From Legionella sp. PC1000 (GTDB lineage Bacteria; Pseudomonadota; Gammaproteobacteria; Legionellales; Legionellaceae): 64,000 nucleotides of DNA. The notes beneath the pieces are model-generated. The model had not been told where the DNA came from and made no database searches. It worked only from the letters and a program-made list of their open reading frames with translations. This document shows, piece after piece, positions 53,040-60,961 of the stretch (position 1 is the first letter of the stretch; every line of letters begins with the position of its first letter). Location of the stretch: contig NZ_CP059400.1 in assembly GCF_014109805.1 (NCBI RefSeq), positions 1,892,001 to 1,956,000 of the forward strand. The letters run 5' to 3'. The position numbers and the translations under genes were made by a program.

Positions 53040-53781
53040 ATGGGGTATTTTTCTTTTGCTATTCCATAATTCGCTTGGTGTATTCGCTGAGAAACCGGTC
53101 GGTTTTCTTTGGTACAGCATTGAAAAGGAGCAGAAAAAATCGAAGCAACCCAGTTCTCGAGGCAAGGCTTTTAATCAACTTAGCTTTACTGAACGTGATG
53201 CAGTGCTTCGCTTTTACACCATGGAAGCCTTACATAAAGCACGATATACAAAGAAGGTTGAAGACATGCGTGTTTTTTTAAGGCTGCAAGATTACTGGCT
53301 TAAAGAATCCACGCATTTTAAGCAGCTTTTTCAAAAAACGATGTTGGCTTATCCTGAGTACGACTATACGGTAACTCACCCTACGTCCAATCTTGGCGCC
53401 AAAATTACGGATGAGGTGCGCGAAGAGCAGCGAGTCGAACTCATCAAAAGGCTAGCCAAATCCCATGGGCTATTATTCTTCTATCGGGGAAAAAGCCCCT
53501 ACGATATAAAACAAATTCCTATTCTTGTAGATTTTTGTCATCGTTTTCATTTGACTTTGATGCCTATTAGTATCGATGGAACCATTTCATCTCAATTACC
53601 TCATTCAAAGATTGATTCAGGCCAGGCAAACCATTTGGGTGTACGTTATTTTCCAGCAGTTATTTTAGTCAATCCAAAATCTAATAAAACAGAACCAGTG
53701 GCATATGGATTAACTACTCAGGATGTATTGATGGAGCGATTAGCCCAGGTGGCAACCCAATTTCAAGGAGTACAGGTATGA
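53032..53781 (+). CDS. traF: TraF, periplasmic thioredoxin-fold assembly protein
   Basis: 249 residues from ATG 53032 (GATGGGGCGTGC upstream; F TraF 247). Signal peptide to about 19. The C-terminal half has a thioredoxin fold (SHGLLFFYRGKSPYDIKQIP), but the redox motif CxxC is replaced by SPYD, so it cannot act as an oxidoreductase. Same lack as in F TraF. Overlaps traN by 8 bp and trbB by 4 bp. Confidence 0.92.
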   Translation: MIKWGIFLLLFHNSLGVFAEKPVGFLWYSIEKEQKKSKQPSSRGKAFNQLSFTERDAVLRFYTMEALHKARYTKKVEDMRVFLRLQDYWLKESTHFKQLFQKTMLAYPEYDYTVTHPTSNLGAKITDEVREEQRVELIKRLAKSHGLLFFYRGKSPYDIKQIPILVDFCHRFHLTLMPISIDGTISSQLPHSKIDSGQANHLGVRYFPAVILVNPKSNKTEPVAYGLTTQDVLMERLAQVATQFQGVQV

Positions 53782-54287
53782 AAGGACGTATGCTTATTAT
53801 CCTAATGATGTTACTTAGTCGTTCGCTTAGTGCAGCAAATTCCGATTGGCTCACAACAACGATTGCTGCAAAGGAGCAGGGGATAAAACCACAAATATTT
53901 AGCCAACCTCAAACGAAAGCACAAGTCTTTTTTAAAGAGCATGGGCTCATTTTCTTTTATGCAAGCTCTTGTCCTTATTGCCAACAATTTGCCCCTATTC
54001 TTAATTCATGGGCAAAACACAATAAAATAAAGGTACTTCCCTTAGCCTTTGATAACCAATCCTTGAGCGAATTTCCCAACTTTTTACCTGCTACCACCGA
54101 ATGGATTAATGCAGCGTATCAAGAAAATCCGATTCAGTATCCTGCTTTATTTGTGGTAAATCCAAAAACAAAGAAGCTCTATCCCGTAGGGTTTGGGGCA
54201 ATGACACACGATGAGTTGAGTGGCCGCTTAGAGCGACTCATCCCAAAAATTATCGCTTATGAGCAAAGTGGAGGCATGCATGACTAA
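53778..54287 (+). CDS. trbB: TrbB, periplasmic disulfide-bond protein
   Basis: 169 residues (F TrbB 181). Signal peptide to about 19. Thioredoxin fold with an intact CPYC active site (IFFYASSCPYCQQFAP, about 55-70) and cis-Pro loop QYPALFVVNP. Probably isomerises disulfides in cysteine-rich TraN and TraU. It is the redox-active partner of the neighbouring TraF. Confidence 0.92.
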   Translation: MKGRMLIILMMLLSRSLSAANSDWLTTTIAAKEQGIKPQIFSQPQTKAQVFFKEHGLIFFYASSCPYCQQFAPILNSWAKHNKIKVLPLAFDNQSLSEFPNFLPATTEWINAAYQENPIQYPALFVVNPKTKKLYPVGFGAMTHDELSGRLERLIPKIIAYEQSGGMHD

Positions 54288-55638
54288 AGGATTTGGCTAT
54301 CTTTTACTATTGGTTATCTCAACGGGCCATGCCAGCGTGAGTACTGATTTAGATAATTTCTTCAATGGCATTGGCTATGCATCCAACATCACCTCACCTG
54401 CAGCGTTTGAATCCCAAGCCGCAGGTTTTTTTGGTGGCGGCTCACTCTATGCCCGCAACCAAGTTCGCCAATATCAACTGGTGCAATTAGATCTTCCAAG
54501 CTATCGCGCAGGATGCGGAGGAATTGATTTGTTTACAGGGAGCATGAGTTTTTTAAGCGAACAAAAGCTTGTGGATTTAGGCAAATCAGTAATGACTAAT
54601 GCAGGGGCTTATGCCGTAGATGTAATGCTTGCTTCCACGGTGCCCGAACTCAAACAAGTTAGAGATTATCTGCAACAACTCGAACAAATGGCCAATCAAG
54701 CGAGCATCAATTCCTGTCAACTCTCACAAAATATGGTGGGCGGGGTTTGGCCTAAAACCGCTGAGAGCCAACAAAAAATCTGTAAAGACCAAGCTGCTAT
54801 GGGAAAAGAAGGTTTATTTAGTGATTACGTCAAAGCACGCATGGCGTGTTCAGGAACTGGATTTGATAACGTCATGAGTAAGGCATCAACTGACCCCGAA
54901 CGAAAAAAACAGGTGGTGCTCAACAAAAATTTAATTTGGTCCATTTTACAAGCAAAATCATTTTTAAACTCAGACCGAGAACTTGCTGAAATGGTCATGA
55001 GTCTTACGGGAACCCTCATTATCGATGGTCAAGGTAAAGTAACCAATGTACCCTCACTTGCCTCTAACCCCACTTTAATTAATGCATTGATTGGGGTAGG
55101 AACCACCCATCAAGCCAAAATATGGCGTTGTAAGGATGCAGGAAGCACGGGTGCATGCTTGCAAGTGAGTCTTCAAGATATTTCGATACCCGAAACGGCA
55201 ACGCTCACTTACAAAGTACGTGAGATTATTCGCACCATTAACTCAAAACTAGTTAATGATGAAAAGCCAGGAACGCGTGAGCTCAATTTCTTAAGTATGA
55301 CTTCATTACCAGTTATGAAGTTTTTATCCGTTCTAAACAGCATGCATTATGGCAGCACGACTGTGGATATTGAAGAGTATTCCATGCTTATTGCTCAAGA
55401 TTTGCTGACTAATTATTTAAGCGAATTGCTCACCGAAGTAAGCCAAGCTACGGCAGGTTCTGAACTCAATTCCGATTTACTAAAAGAAATTCAGAAACGT
55501 ATCAGTCAGGCAACAACATTAGTGACTTCAATCGATCCGAAAGTAGGGCATAAGCTGCAGCAGAAATTAGCGTTGGTGGAGCGCATGGCACGCATTGAAA
55601 AGCAAGTCGCTTCCAGCATGAATAGTGTAGGAGCATAA
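54280..55638 (+). CDS. traH: TraH, periplasmic pilus assembly protein
   Basis: 452 residues from ATG 54280 with GGAGG five bases upstream; F TraH 458. Signal peptide to about 17. Opens DLDNFFNGIGYASNITSPAA and AAGFFGGGSLYARN, with YRAGCGGIDLFTGSMSFLSE in the centre, all classical TraH. C-terminal coiled coil. Required for pilus extension. Overlaps trbB by 8 bp. Confidence 0.94.
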   Translation: MTKGFGYLLLLVISTGHASVSTDLDNFFNGIGYASNITSPAAFESQAAGFFGGGSLYARNQVRQYQLVQLDLPSYRAGCGGIDLFTGSMSFLSEQKLVDLGKSVMTNAGAYAVDVMLASTVPELKQVRDYLQQLEQMANQASINSCQLSQNMVGGVWPKTAESQQKICKDQAAMGKEGLFSDYVKARMACSGTGFDNVMSKASTDPERKKQVVLNKNLIWSILQAKSFLNSDRELAEMVMSLTGTLIIDGQGKVTNVPSLASNPTLINALIGVGTTHQAKIWRCKDAGSTGACLQVSLQDISIPETATLTYKVREIIRTINSKLVNDEKPGTRELNFLSMTSLPVMKFLSVLNSMHYGSTTVDIEEYSMLIAQDLLTNYLSELLTEVSQATAGSELNSDLLKEIQKRISQATTLVTSIDPKVGHKLQQKLALVERMARIEKQVASSMNSVGA

Positions 55639-55639
55639 A

Positions 55640-58408
55640 ATGATAACGATTCATGTACTGGCCGGTGGTGAACTCGTCCAACACGTACTTAATGCAACGA
55701 CCTCTTTTATGAAGCAAGACAGCTTTTTAGGATTACTGCGTATTACCGCATTGATTGGCATTGTCATGGCTACCATCGGTTTTTTAAAAACCCGAAACCC
55801 TATGGCGTTTGCTCATTGGTTTATAGGATACATCGTATTAATTAATATTATTTTATTGCCTAAAACTTCAGTACTTATTGATGATATTTCCAGCCAAACT
55901 CCCAAATTAGTCGATAACGTACCTGTAGTGTTTGGCTTGAGCGCAAGCCTTATCACCACCATCGGCTATGGGCTTGCACAAAGTTATGATGCCTTGCTCT
56001 CAATGCCCAATGATTTGCAGTATACCCAAACGGGTGCTTTATTTGGTTCACGTCTTATTCAAGCATCCACCAGTTTTCGCATTATTGACCCCGTTCTTAA
56101 AGAAGAGATGAACGAATATTTTCGAGTCTGTGTGGTTGGAGATATTCGCATGAATCATAAATATTCAGTGGGTGATTTGGCACATTCTGCCAATCTCTGG
56201 GATTTAATCACCAAGAAAGCATCTCCTCTTCGAATGCTTAAAGTAAGTGGAAAGCTGGTGACTTGCCAAGAAGCATCAAAAGCTGATGGTCCATACAGTC
56301 TTCGCAAAAAACTTGAGACAGAAATTAAAAAAGCCTATACCTTTTTCGGCGTTAATTTATTTGGTAAACCCAAAAATACCACTTATGAAGCGCTCTTCAA
56401 CACCCACTTAAAATCTGCGTTCAATTATTATCAAGGGCTCACCGACTCAGCAAGTAATGTGTTTTTACAAAGCATGATGATTAATGCCATGAGAGAAGGA
56501 GTAGGACAGTATCAGGCATTTACTGATGCCACCGCAGGAGTGGTTAATCAACAGTTTACTAAATCGCAAGTACAGCATCGCTGGAGCTGGGAAGTTCTTG
56601 GACAAAAAGCACTATGGATTCTCCCGATTACCCATACGTGCCTTACTCTGTTACTTTTTGGTGTTTTTCCTTTGATTATTGCCTTGAGCTCTCTTCCTGG
56701 TGGGGTGCGTATTCTGTATGGATACGTGCAATTTTTTATGTCGTTGCAGTTTTGGCCTGTTCTTTTTGCCATACTCAATGCAGGTATGACACTTTATGGT
56801 GCCTCTTCATCGGCAGAATTCGGTCAATTTACTATGGTGAATTTGAATCAAATCGATGAGCTCCATTCCGACATCTCTGGGGCATGTGGCTATTTGATGA
56901 TGCTTATTCCGTTCTTATCCCATGGTTTAGTGTCCAATTTGGGTGGGGCTTTTAGTAATCTGGCAACAAGTATGATGAGCCACATGCAAGGCTCGAGTAT
57001 GTCAGTTGCCGGCGAAGCTGCAAGTGGTTCGTTTGCTCTAGGGCAAACCAGCTTCTACAATACCACTGCCAATAATTTCTCAGCCAACAAACATGATTCC
57101 AACTGGACCCATCTTCATGGAATGCATACAGAACAATTAGGAAGCGGTGCTTTAAAAACAGTTAACGCACAGGGTGGAAGTATTTTTGATGTAAGTCCAG
57201 GTATGACCCGCAGTGCTGTTTCTATTAATACCGCTGAAGGATTAAGTGCATCACTGAACCAAGCCTATGAACAATCGCGTCAAGCAGCCATTAATGAATC
57301 CAACCATTATCAATCTGCTTTATCTCAGTTTGCCCATCGTGCCTTACAACTGTCTCAGTTACAAGGTCATGAGATGCGTTTAGGTGAGGGAGTTTCTGCC
57401 AGCGAGTCATCTCAATATTCAAAAGCTCTTTCCACAATCAGTCACATCGCCGAAGATGCAGCCCAACGAATGGGCGTGAGTAAAGAAGAAGCCCTGACTC
57501 ATTTAACCAGTGGCGGTTGGGGTGCGCAGGCAGGGATTAGTACGAAACGCAGTATTTTTGGTAAGTTAGCACAATGGGGCACTGGGTTTCATGCAGGAGG
57601 AGAGACACATCTTAAATATGAGCAGTCCTCAAGTAACAGTAATCGCTACCACAAGTCAATGGATGGAAGTCTTTCTGCACGAGAAGCGAAAGATTTTAAT
57701 GATGCAGTCAATTACATACAACACTTTGCAAAAAATCATCATTTTGACGACGGTCATTCACAAGCAGCTTCCTTATCCAATCAGCTGGGTGCAGACCTTC
57801 GGCAAGCAGAAACCGCAAGTCATAATTATGATGCGAACACGTCGAAAGCGCAGCGCATCTCTAAAGCAAAAAATTATGTGGAGTCGCATTCGGCTCAAAT
57901 TAATACCGACTTAAATCAAGCATTTCCTGCCTATGTTGCCAAGAAAGTTGGCGAATTAAAACGAGACGAACTCTTTGGCCGACCGGGTGATATCAATGCG
58001 CTGAATCAACTTCAGGCACTCGGTCAAAGTTTCCTTGCCGACAAGCGAGAAGAATTACTCACAAATTTTGACTCCCAAGCCTCCCAAAAAAATGTGGCTT
58101 CTTTAAGTCAAGAAGGAAACCAGTATGTTGAGCAAAGAGAAAACCAATTGAGCGCATCTTATCAAAAGAATACTCAAGAATTGAAAGGGAATGCGGCAAC
58201 ATTAAACCTAGGAATAAATACTAAATCGACAGACTACTTACAACAAAATGTTCAAAAGCAAATCCATGAAATACCGCATCATCTCCAAGCAGAAGAAAAG
58301 TTGCTTCATAAGGCTCAGCATGATCTAATGAAGAAAGAGACTAAGGTCATTAATGAAGGGAGAGACGCACAAAAATTTGTTTTAAATGGAAAAAGTTCAA
58401 AGTCTTAG
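55640..58408 (+). CDS. traG: TraG, mating-pair stabilisation and pilus assembly protein
   Basis: 922 residues (F TraG 938). N-terminal half with several membrane helices (about 30-110, 330-440), conserved QFWPVLFAILNAGMTLYGAS block; C-terminal periplasmic, helical and Gln/Ser-rich (about 480-922). In F the N-terminal part is for pilus assembly and the C-terminal part for mating stabilisation and entry exclusion recognition of TraS. AGGAGCATAAA upstream. Confidence 0.94.
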   Translation: MITIHVLAGGELVQHVLNATTSFMKQDSFLGLLRITALIGIVMATIGFLKTRNPMAFAHWFIGYIVLINIILLPKTSVLIDDISSQTPKLVDNVPVVFGLSASLITTIGYGLAQSYDALLSMPNDLQYTQTGALFGSRLIQASTSFRIIDPVLKEEMNEYFRVCVVGDIRMNHKYSVGDLAHSANLWDLITKKASPLRMLKVSGKLVTCQEASKADGPYSLRKKLETEIKKAYTFFGVNLFGKPKNTTYEALFNTHLKSAFNYYQGLTDSASNVFLQSMMINAMREGVGQYQAFTDATAGVVNQQFTKSQVQHRWSWEVLGQKALWILPITHTCLTLLLFGVFPLIIALSSLPGGVRILYGYVQFFMSLQFWPVLFAILNAGMTLYGASSSAEFGQFTMVNLNQIDELHSDISGACGYLMMLIPFLSHGLVSNLGGAFSNLATSMMSHMQGSSMSVAGEAASGSFALGQTSFYNTTANNFSANKHDSNWTHLHGMHTEQLGSGALKTVNAQGGSIFDVSPGMTRSAVSINTAEGLSASLNQAYEQSRQAAINESNHYQSALSQFAHRALQLSQLQGHEMRLGEGVSASESSQYSKALSTISHIAEDAAQRMGVSKEEALTHLTSGGWGAQAGISTKRSIFGKLAQWGTGFHAGGETHLKYEQSSSNSNRYHKSMDGSLSAREAKDFNDAVNYIQHFAKNHHFDDGHSQAASLSNQLGADLRQAETASHNYDANTSKAQRISKAKNYVESHSAQINTDLNQAFPAYVAKKVGELKRDELFGRPGDINALNQLQALGQSFLADKREELLTNFDSQASQKNVASLSQEGNQYVEQRENQLSASYQKNTQELKGNAATLNLGINTKSTDYLQQNVQKQIHEIPHHLQAEEKLLHKAQHDLMKKETKVINEGRDAQKFVLNGKSSKS

Positions 58409-58433
58409 GACTGCAAACGCGAGGAGAAAAACA

Positions 58434-59033
58434 ATGAACTCAATGGAATTGAAACGTGCATTAGATGCAGACATACAGCGCATTAAGCGATTAAATCCTG
58501 ACATCATTCCTGCACGATTTTATTATGGAGCCTTGTTGAAATTATTTTTTAGTGGTTTTTGGAAAATATGGCTCATTATCTTAGCCACCTTTGTTTATAC
58601 AGGTATCCGTAACCCGTCTAATGATGTTATGGCGCATGATACAGTAATGCACATTATCCAAGATGCAGCACTTTCGAGTTTATTTTTGAGTCTTGGTGCC
58701 ATGCTGTTACTTACTCAAACACTTAACTTTAGTATTCTGGTGCGCTTTCATCTGGAGCGTCAATTAAAAACAGGTCCGTTACTGGTCAAAAAATTAAAGC
58801 AATTTGCTCATTTGTTCTTTGGCGTATTTACAGTAGTCTGCGCCTTATGTGCAAGTTTTGCTGAGTCTTCTGACATCTTTTTTCTCATGGGATTTACATA
58901 CTTTGGTAGCCTTCTCATTACTTATTTTGTGGTGAGCATGGAAATAAATCGCATTGGATTAAATCTCCTTTTTTCAGTCATGCATGAGTTCTTTCAAAAA
59001 GACCAGAAAGGACACTGGGATTCTGTAAATTAA
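58434..59033 (+). CDS. unknown four-helix membrane protein in the entry-exclusion position
   Basis: 199 residues from ATG 58434 (GCGAGGAGAAAAAC upstream; an upstream ATG at 58386 overlaps traG). About four membrane helices: IWLIILATFVYTGI, LFLSLGAMLLLTQTL, LFFGVFTVVCALCASF and FLMGFTYFGSLLITYFVV. No family recognised. F carries traS and traT (entry and surface exclusion) between traG and traD; this gene sits in the same place and has TraS-like size and hydrophobicity, which makes it a candidate exclusion protein (inference only). Confidence 0.72.
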   Translation: MNSMELKRALDADIQRIKRLNPDIIPARFYYGALLKLFFSGFWKIWLIILATFVYTGIRNPSNDVMAHDTVMHIIQDAALSSLFLSLGAMLLLTQTLNFSILVRFHLERQLKTGPLLVKKLKQFAHLFFGVFTVVCALCASFAESSDIFFLMGFTYFGSLLITYFVVSMEINRIGLNLLFSVMHEFFQKDQKGHWDSVN

Positions 59034-59068
59034 ATCACCAAAGTAATTTATTAATTGCCATAAATACA

Positions 59069-59090
59069 AGCAGTGGTAGCCACTGCTTTG
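59069..59090 (+). terminator. hairpin with short T-run between the exclusion-position gene and traD
   Basis: AGCAGTGG (59069-59076), loop TAG, CCACTGCT (59080-59087), then TTG. The stem is strong; the T-run is weak. It may reduce expression of traD and traI relative to the upstream genes. Confidence 0.5.
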
Positions 59091-59116
59091 TCTAAAAGTA
59101 AGGAAGAAGAGTTAAA

Positions 59117-60955
59117 ATGCAAAATGAGCCTAATTTCAAACATTATACCCGTGGCGGTCAAATTAGTTTTCATAATCTAAGAATGTGGGATCAGATTACC
59201 AAATCATTGACTGTAATTTGCTTGTTTCTTTGGTTGGTCGTAACTGGGCTTATCATTTGGAGTGTTACCTCCATTGAAAAATTACAGCATGCTTCTGTGT
59301 ATTATTGGGCTAAACTTTTAAATCTTATTGGCCAAAGTCATATTTTCACGCTTTCTTTTCATGGCAAAGAATATCACCAAAACGTTAAGCAAGTTCTAAA
59401 TTATTCCTATTATTATGAAAACGCTCGTGAGATGACTCGAACCTTAGGTCAATCTGCTTTAGGTGCTTTTTGTATTTCTTTTCTTCTAGGGGTGGGGCTT
59501 GCCTTTTATTTTATTCGCCGGGGTAAAGAGCAAAGCATGCATCAATTTATTCGAGGAAGTCGTATGGGCACTTCAGAACGAGTAAAGAATTTAATTATTC
59601 GCGATAATGTTGCTTCAGACATCCATATTGATGGCTTTCCATTAATTGCAGGAAGCGAAGTGCAACATTTTTTAGTCCATGGAACCGTGGGGACAGGTAA
59701 AAGCCAACTCATTATGAAAATGTTGGATGCATTACGCACACGAGGCGATCGCGTTATCATTTATGATAAAGGCTGCTCCTTTATCTCCCATTATTTCCAA
59801 GAAGAATTGGATGTTGTGTTAAACCCCTTTGATACACGCTGTCCTAATTGGGATATGTGGGCAGAAGCACCTCGGGATTCTGATTTTGAAAATATGGCCG
59901 AAAGTCTTATCCCGATGCACGGGGAATCAGATCCATTTTGGGTCAATGCAGCCCGAACGGTTTTTTCCTCAGTAGCGTCAACTATGCGCCATGACTCAGA
60001 CCGATCGCTTGAGAAGCTTCTTCGGCTTTTGTTAACTGGCGAATTTTCTTTATTGGAAGAGTACTTAAAAGGAACGGCTGCTGCAACATTAGTCAGTGGT
60101 AAGATTGAAAAAACCGCGATTTCAATTCGTTCAGTAATTACGACCTATCTTAAATCCTTACAGACTTTATCAGGACTTGAAGCTCACAATAAATCAGCTT
60201 TCTCCATACGTGATTACATTTTAGAGGATAGTCGAAAAGGGTGGCTTTTTATTTCATCCAATGGCGAGCAGCATAAAACCTTAAAGCCCTTGATGTCGAT
60301 GTGGTTGGCTATGGCATCACTGACTCTTTTAAGCTTAGAACCAAATCGAAATCGCCGTATTTGGTTTGTCTGTGATGAGTTACCTAGTTTGCATAAATTG
60401 CCTTTGTTAGGAGAAACCATTGCTGAAGTACGAAAGTTTGGAGGATGTTTCTTATTGGGAATGCAAAGCTTTGCCCAGCTTACCAAAGTATATGGACAAA
60501 GTGGTGCACGTGAATTATTTGATTTGCTCAATACCCGTTTTTTCTTTCGCAGTCCTAGTAGTGATATGGCACGTCTTGTTGCTAATGAATTGGGTGAAGA
60601 GGAAATAGAAGAATCTCGAGAGAATTACTCCTATGGGGCGAATAGCATTCGGGATGGGATTTCTCTGGGAAGTCAGCGGGTCACCCGTCCTATTGTTGCC
60701 TATCCTGAAATTTTAGAACTCCAAGATTTAGCCTGTTTTTTACGTCTTCCAGGCCCTTATCCTATGACTAAATTGCAGATTCAATTGATACAGCGCAAAA
60801 CACAAACACAAGGATTTGTCGAAAGATATGTACCAACCTGTATCTCAGAGGATTCTTTAAAAGTGGAACAAGAAAGCGAGTCTTCCTCAGGTCCTATTTT
60901 AGAGGCGGTTTCCCAAAAAGCCAAAGAACGTCAACTCACAGAATATATGGACTAA
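59117..60955 (+). CDS. traD: TraD, type IV coupling protein
   Basis: 612 residues (F TraD 717; the acidic, TraM-binding tail of F is missing). Two membrane helices at about 27-53 and 115-138. Walker A GTVGTGKSQ at about 194-202; Walker B in IWFVCDELPSL at about 415-425; the SFAQLTKVYGQSGARELFD segment is typical. Hexameric ATPase that hands the relaxase-DNA complex to the channel. AAGGAAGAAGAG upstream. Confidence 0.94.
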   Translation: MQNEPNFKHYTRGGQISFHNLRMWDQITKSLTVICLFLWLVVTGLIIWSVTSIEKLQHASVYYWAKLLNLIGQSHIFTLSFHGKEYHQNVKQVLNYSYYYENAREMTRTLGQSALGAFCISFLLGVGLAFYFIRRGKEQSMHQFIRGSRMGTSERVKNLIIRDNVASDIHIDGFPLIAGSEVQHFLVHGTVGTGKSQLIMKMLDALRTRGDRVIIYDKGCSFISHYFQEELDVVLNPFDTRCPNWDMWAEAPRDSDFENMAESLIPMHGESDPFWVNAARTVFSSVASTMRHDSDRSLEKLLRLLLTGEFSLLEEYLKGTAAATLVSGKIEKTAISIRSVITTYLKSLQTLSGLEAHNKSAFSIRDYILEDSRKGWLFISSNGEQHKTLKPLMSMWLAMASLTLLSLEPNRNRRIWFVCDELPSLHKLPLLGETIAEVRKFGGCFLLGMQSFAQLTKVYGQSGARELFDLLNTRFFFRSPSSDMARLVANELGEEEIEESRENYSYGANSIRDGISLGSQRVTRPIVAYPEILELQDLACFLRLPGPYPMTKLQIQLIQRKTQTQGFVERYVPTCISEDSLKVEQESESSSGPILEAVSQKAKERQLTEYMD

Positions 60956-60961
60956 CAAAGA

